From Edaphobacter sp. (GTDB lineage Bacteria > Acidobacteriota > Terriglobia > Terriglobales > Acidobacteriaceae), in contig JAOAPB010000024.1 in assembly GCA_025462645.1 (NCBI GenBank), positions 1 through 64,000 of the forward strand: a stretch of 64,000 nucleotides of DNA. Direction: 5' to 3'. A program made the position numbers and the translations under genes. The notes under the pieces are model-generated. The model was not told the DNA's origin, did no database searches, and saw nothing but the letters and a program-made list of their open reading frames with translations. This document shows positions 62,198-64,000 of this stretch, piece after piece. Each line of letters opens with the position of its first letter. Position 1 is the first letter of the stretch.

Positions 62198-63832
62198 CTA
62201 GTGCTTCGCGTGTGTTCCAGCCGGAGACTGAGGGGAAGAGAGATAGGGCTCCGCAACTTGCTGCAGGATGTGGCCGATACTGCCGCTGGGAGTCTCTACC
62301 TGGAGGATGGCTGCAAGCGTGGGAGCGACATCGCTGATACCGACGCGTTCGGTGTAGACCCCGGAGCGCACGTTGCCACCCCAGAAGAGCAGAGGCACGT
62401 GGGTGTCGTAGTCATACGGCGAGCCATGGCTGGTACCGGACGTCCCAAAGAGGTAGTAGGGCTTGGTGATGACGACGACATCGGGCCCGCGTTGCGGGTA
62501 GAAGGCGCGGGCCACGTAGTCATCGATGAGAGAGGCACCGCGCTCATGCCGCATAAGCAGGGTGCGGGTGTAGGCACGGGCAACATAGGGCATCTGCATG
62601 GCTGCAGCGGCAGCCTCGTCCTCCACCGCGCTGTGCTTGAGCTTCTTTTTATCGATTAATTCATCGTTGAGATAGAAGCCGGACTCCCATTGCGCGATAA
62701 TCCACTTACCTTCCCCGAACTTCTTCACCAGCGCAGACTCGACCGCTGCCAGGTACTCTGCCTTGTCAATACGGCCGCCGGGCATCTTGCGCTGCTGATT
62801 TACCTCGACCAGAGGCGCGACGCCGTGGTCGGCAGTCAGGACGACGAGCAGATTGGCGCGTCCGCCCGCTTGTTTCGCGGCAGCGTCGATCAGTTTGCCG
62901 AGCACGAGATCAGTGCGTACGGACATATCCTCGACCTCTGGCGCGTCCGGCCCAACCGCGTGGCCGAGGTGATCGTTAGCAGAGAAGCTGACAGTGAGCA
63001 CATCGGTTCCGTTATGCTGACCGAGCTTCTCATTGCGCAGGACACGCTCGGCAAGTTCCTCCAGCATGTCGTTCGCATAAGGCGTCTCCTCCCACTGCGA
63101 GAAGTAGGATTTGTCAGCGACCTTGGAGAGCGTCATGAAGGGTTTGCCCGATGCGGCGGACTGGCCGAGCGGACACCACTCCGCCCCAAGCTTTTGCAGC
63201 GCGGGTTTTTCCGCGTTGAACTGTGCCACCCAGCCCGGCAACTGTTGCTGATACCAGGTACTGCTGACGACGGCACCGGTGCCACTGTCTATCCAGTAAG
63301 CGGCATCGGCCATGCGCCCCGCAGGAAGGATGGCAGCGCGATCCTTCATGGAGATGCCAATGACTTTGGATGCTCCGCCATTGGCGATCTTAATCTCGTC
63401 ACCCAGCGCGCTTACGACGAGATTGTGCGGAGAGGAACCCTTCTTCTCTCCATCGACGCCGAGCAGCCTGGTCGTGGAATCTTCGACGGAGGTAATCGTC
63501 TTGCCGGTGCCACGATCGAACCATTCGTTACCGATGATGCCACTGGTCGCTGGGATAGAACCCGTGAGAAAGGTTGCGTGGCCGGTAGCGGTAACGGTTG
63601 GAAAGTGATCCTGGTGAGCGTCGACGAAGACTGCGCCCTCAGTGAGCATCCTCGCAAGACCGCTCGTATAGCGAGCACGAAAGCGTGTGGTGTAGTCGTA
63701 CCGAAACTGGTCGACTGCAATAGCGAGAATGAGTTTTGGCTTGGGTGTCTGCACTGGCCTGGGTAACTGGGCCACACCAGGGATACTGGTGATCGCGGAC
63801 GCGATAAGGGCTGTGATCGCTCTTGCTTTCAT
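62198..63832 (-). CDS. PafA-like alkaline phosphatase / phosphodiesterase family protein
   Basis: 544 residues from ATG 63832 (ribosome site ggaagagga), with a signal peptide ending near GVAQ. The alkaline phosphatase superfamily core has AIAVDQFRYDY (metal Asp41), the nucleophile threonine in HFPTVTATGHATFLTGS (Thr81 by alignment to the NPP pattern), SANDHLGHAVGPD, TADHGVAPL and GTSHGSPYDYDTHVPLLFWGG (metal His/Asp). PafA-type enzymes are calcium/zinc, phosphate-insensitive monoesterases in the periplasm. It leads the operon of propeller, small secreted protein and TonB receptor. Regulation by phosphate is plausible but I see no clear Pho box in 63833-64000. Confidence 0.9.
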   Translation of the reverse strand: MKARAITALIASAITSIPGVAQLPRPVQTPKPKLILAIAVDQFRYDYTTRFRARYTSGLARMLTEGAVFVDAHQDHFPTVTATGHATFLTGSIPATSGIIGNEWFDRGTGKTITSVEDSTTRLLGVDGEKKGSSPHNLVVSALGDEIKIANGGASKVIGISMKDRAAILPAGRMADAAYWIDSGTGAVVSSTWYQQQLPGWVAQFNAEKPALQKLGAEWCPLGQSAASGKPFMTLSKVADKSYFSQWEETPYANDMLEELAERVLRNEKLGQHNGTDVLTVSFSANDHLGHAVGPDAPEVEDMSVRTDLVLGKLIDAAAKQAGGRANLLVVLTADHGVAPLVEVNQQRKMPGGRIDKAEYLAAVESALVKKFGEGKWIIAQWESGFYLNDELIDKKKLKHSAVEDEAAAAAMQMPYVARAYTRTLLMRHERGASLIDDYVARAFYPQRGPDVVVITKPYYLFGTSGTSHGSPYDYDTHVPLLFWGGNVRSGVYTERVGISDVAPTLAAILQVETPSGSIGHILQQVAEPYLSSPQSPAGTHAKH

Positions 63833-64000
63833 CGTGCTGCTCCTCTTCCTGCAGGCGAATGACCATGTGCGTCGATGCATTGCCAGTGAATGTTCTCGTT
63901 ACGGTAGGTGATGAACCCATTCAAGCGAACCTTCCTGAGTGCAGCCTGAGAGATTCGGTGCAGTAACCGAGAATTCACGATCCATGCAGCAAAAATTTAC
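63833..64000. other. Upstream region of the phosphatase operon
   Basis: The 168 bases up to the window end hold the minus-strand promoter of the phosphatase operon. No gene or clear operator is visible. Confidence 0.4.

Noticed and set aside
1..64000. CRISPR array, toxin-antitoxin, restriction or phage-defence system
   Set aside because: No regularly spaced repeats, cas genes, nucleases, methylases, reverse transcriptases or phage structural genes were recognised anywhere in the window.

Overview
The window looks like a chromosome segment of a soil acidobacterium (Terriglobia-type, Granulicella/Edaphobacter-like). This rests on three very large Oar-like TonB-dependent receptors with no SusD partner, on many secreted glycoside hydrolases, and on GC-rich housekeeping-type flanks around a visibly less GC-rich middle. 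The taxonomic call is inference from gene style, not from a marker gene.

Layout. Positions 1-162 hold a CAT-anticodon tRNA gene, probably tRNA-Ile2, followed by an IS110/IS1111-type insertion sequence (about 391-1758). From 1.8 to 13.6 kb lies a LysR-headed cluster of quinone/electrophile and redox genes: aldo/keto reductase, two cupins, SDR, carboxymuconolactone decarboxylase-like protein, shikimate dehydrogenase-like protein, pirin, flavodoxin, YceI and an MhqD/MhqO-like pair. About half of these genes are broken by single-base frameshifts, a nonsense codon or a second, itself degenerate, IS110 copy.

From 14.2 to 51.8 kb lies a large catabolic island. It has two TonB receptors; three transporters (a sugar-acid-like MFS, a sodium:solute symporter and a sugar-porter MFS); a secreted glycosidase operon (GH172 - GH116 - GH51) divergent from a FucI-family isomerase plus sugar porter; a second GH172; a DUF4091 protein; and a TIM-barrel glycosidase-like protein. 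It also has two sets of small-molecule enzymes. One is SDR, beta-propeller lactonase, IclR regulator and amidohydrolase, with a symporter plus enolase-superfamily enzyme, creatininase-like hydrolase and RidA. The other is a dimethylformamidase-like protein, SDR, HisD-like dehydrogenase and RraA-like aldolase, ending in a clear intrinsic terminator. Together these suggest import and extracellular trimming of a furanoside-rich glycan, then oxidation, lactone opening and retro-aldol cleavage of an unusual sugar. The exact substrate cannot be read from sequence.

The island's right edge carries a decayed Crp-like regulator and a 47-base tRNA 3'-half (52462-52508) in the same orientation as the intact tRNA at 87-162. 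This is the classic footprint of integration at a tRNA 3' end, though no integrase remains in the window. Beyond it are ethanolamine ammonia-lyase genes (eutB-eutC), a di-haem cytochrome c peroxidase-family protein, and a minus-strand operon: PafA-like phosphatase, beta-propeller protein, small secreted protein, TonB receptor. This last operon is plausibly for organophosphate scavenging.

Caution: several frameshifts are one-base changes in short homopolymers, so some may be sequencing errors and not true decay. The nonsense codon, the 57-codon deletion and the IS truncation cannot be explained that way.
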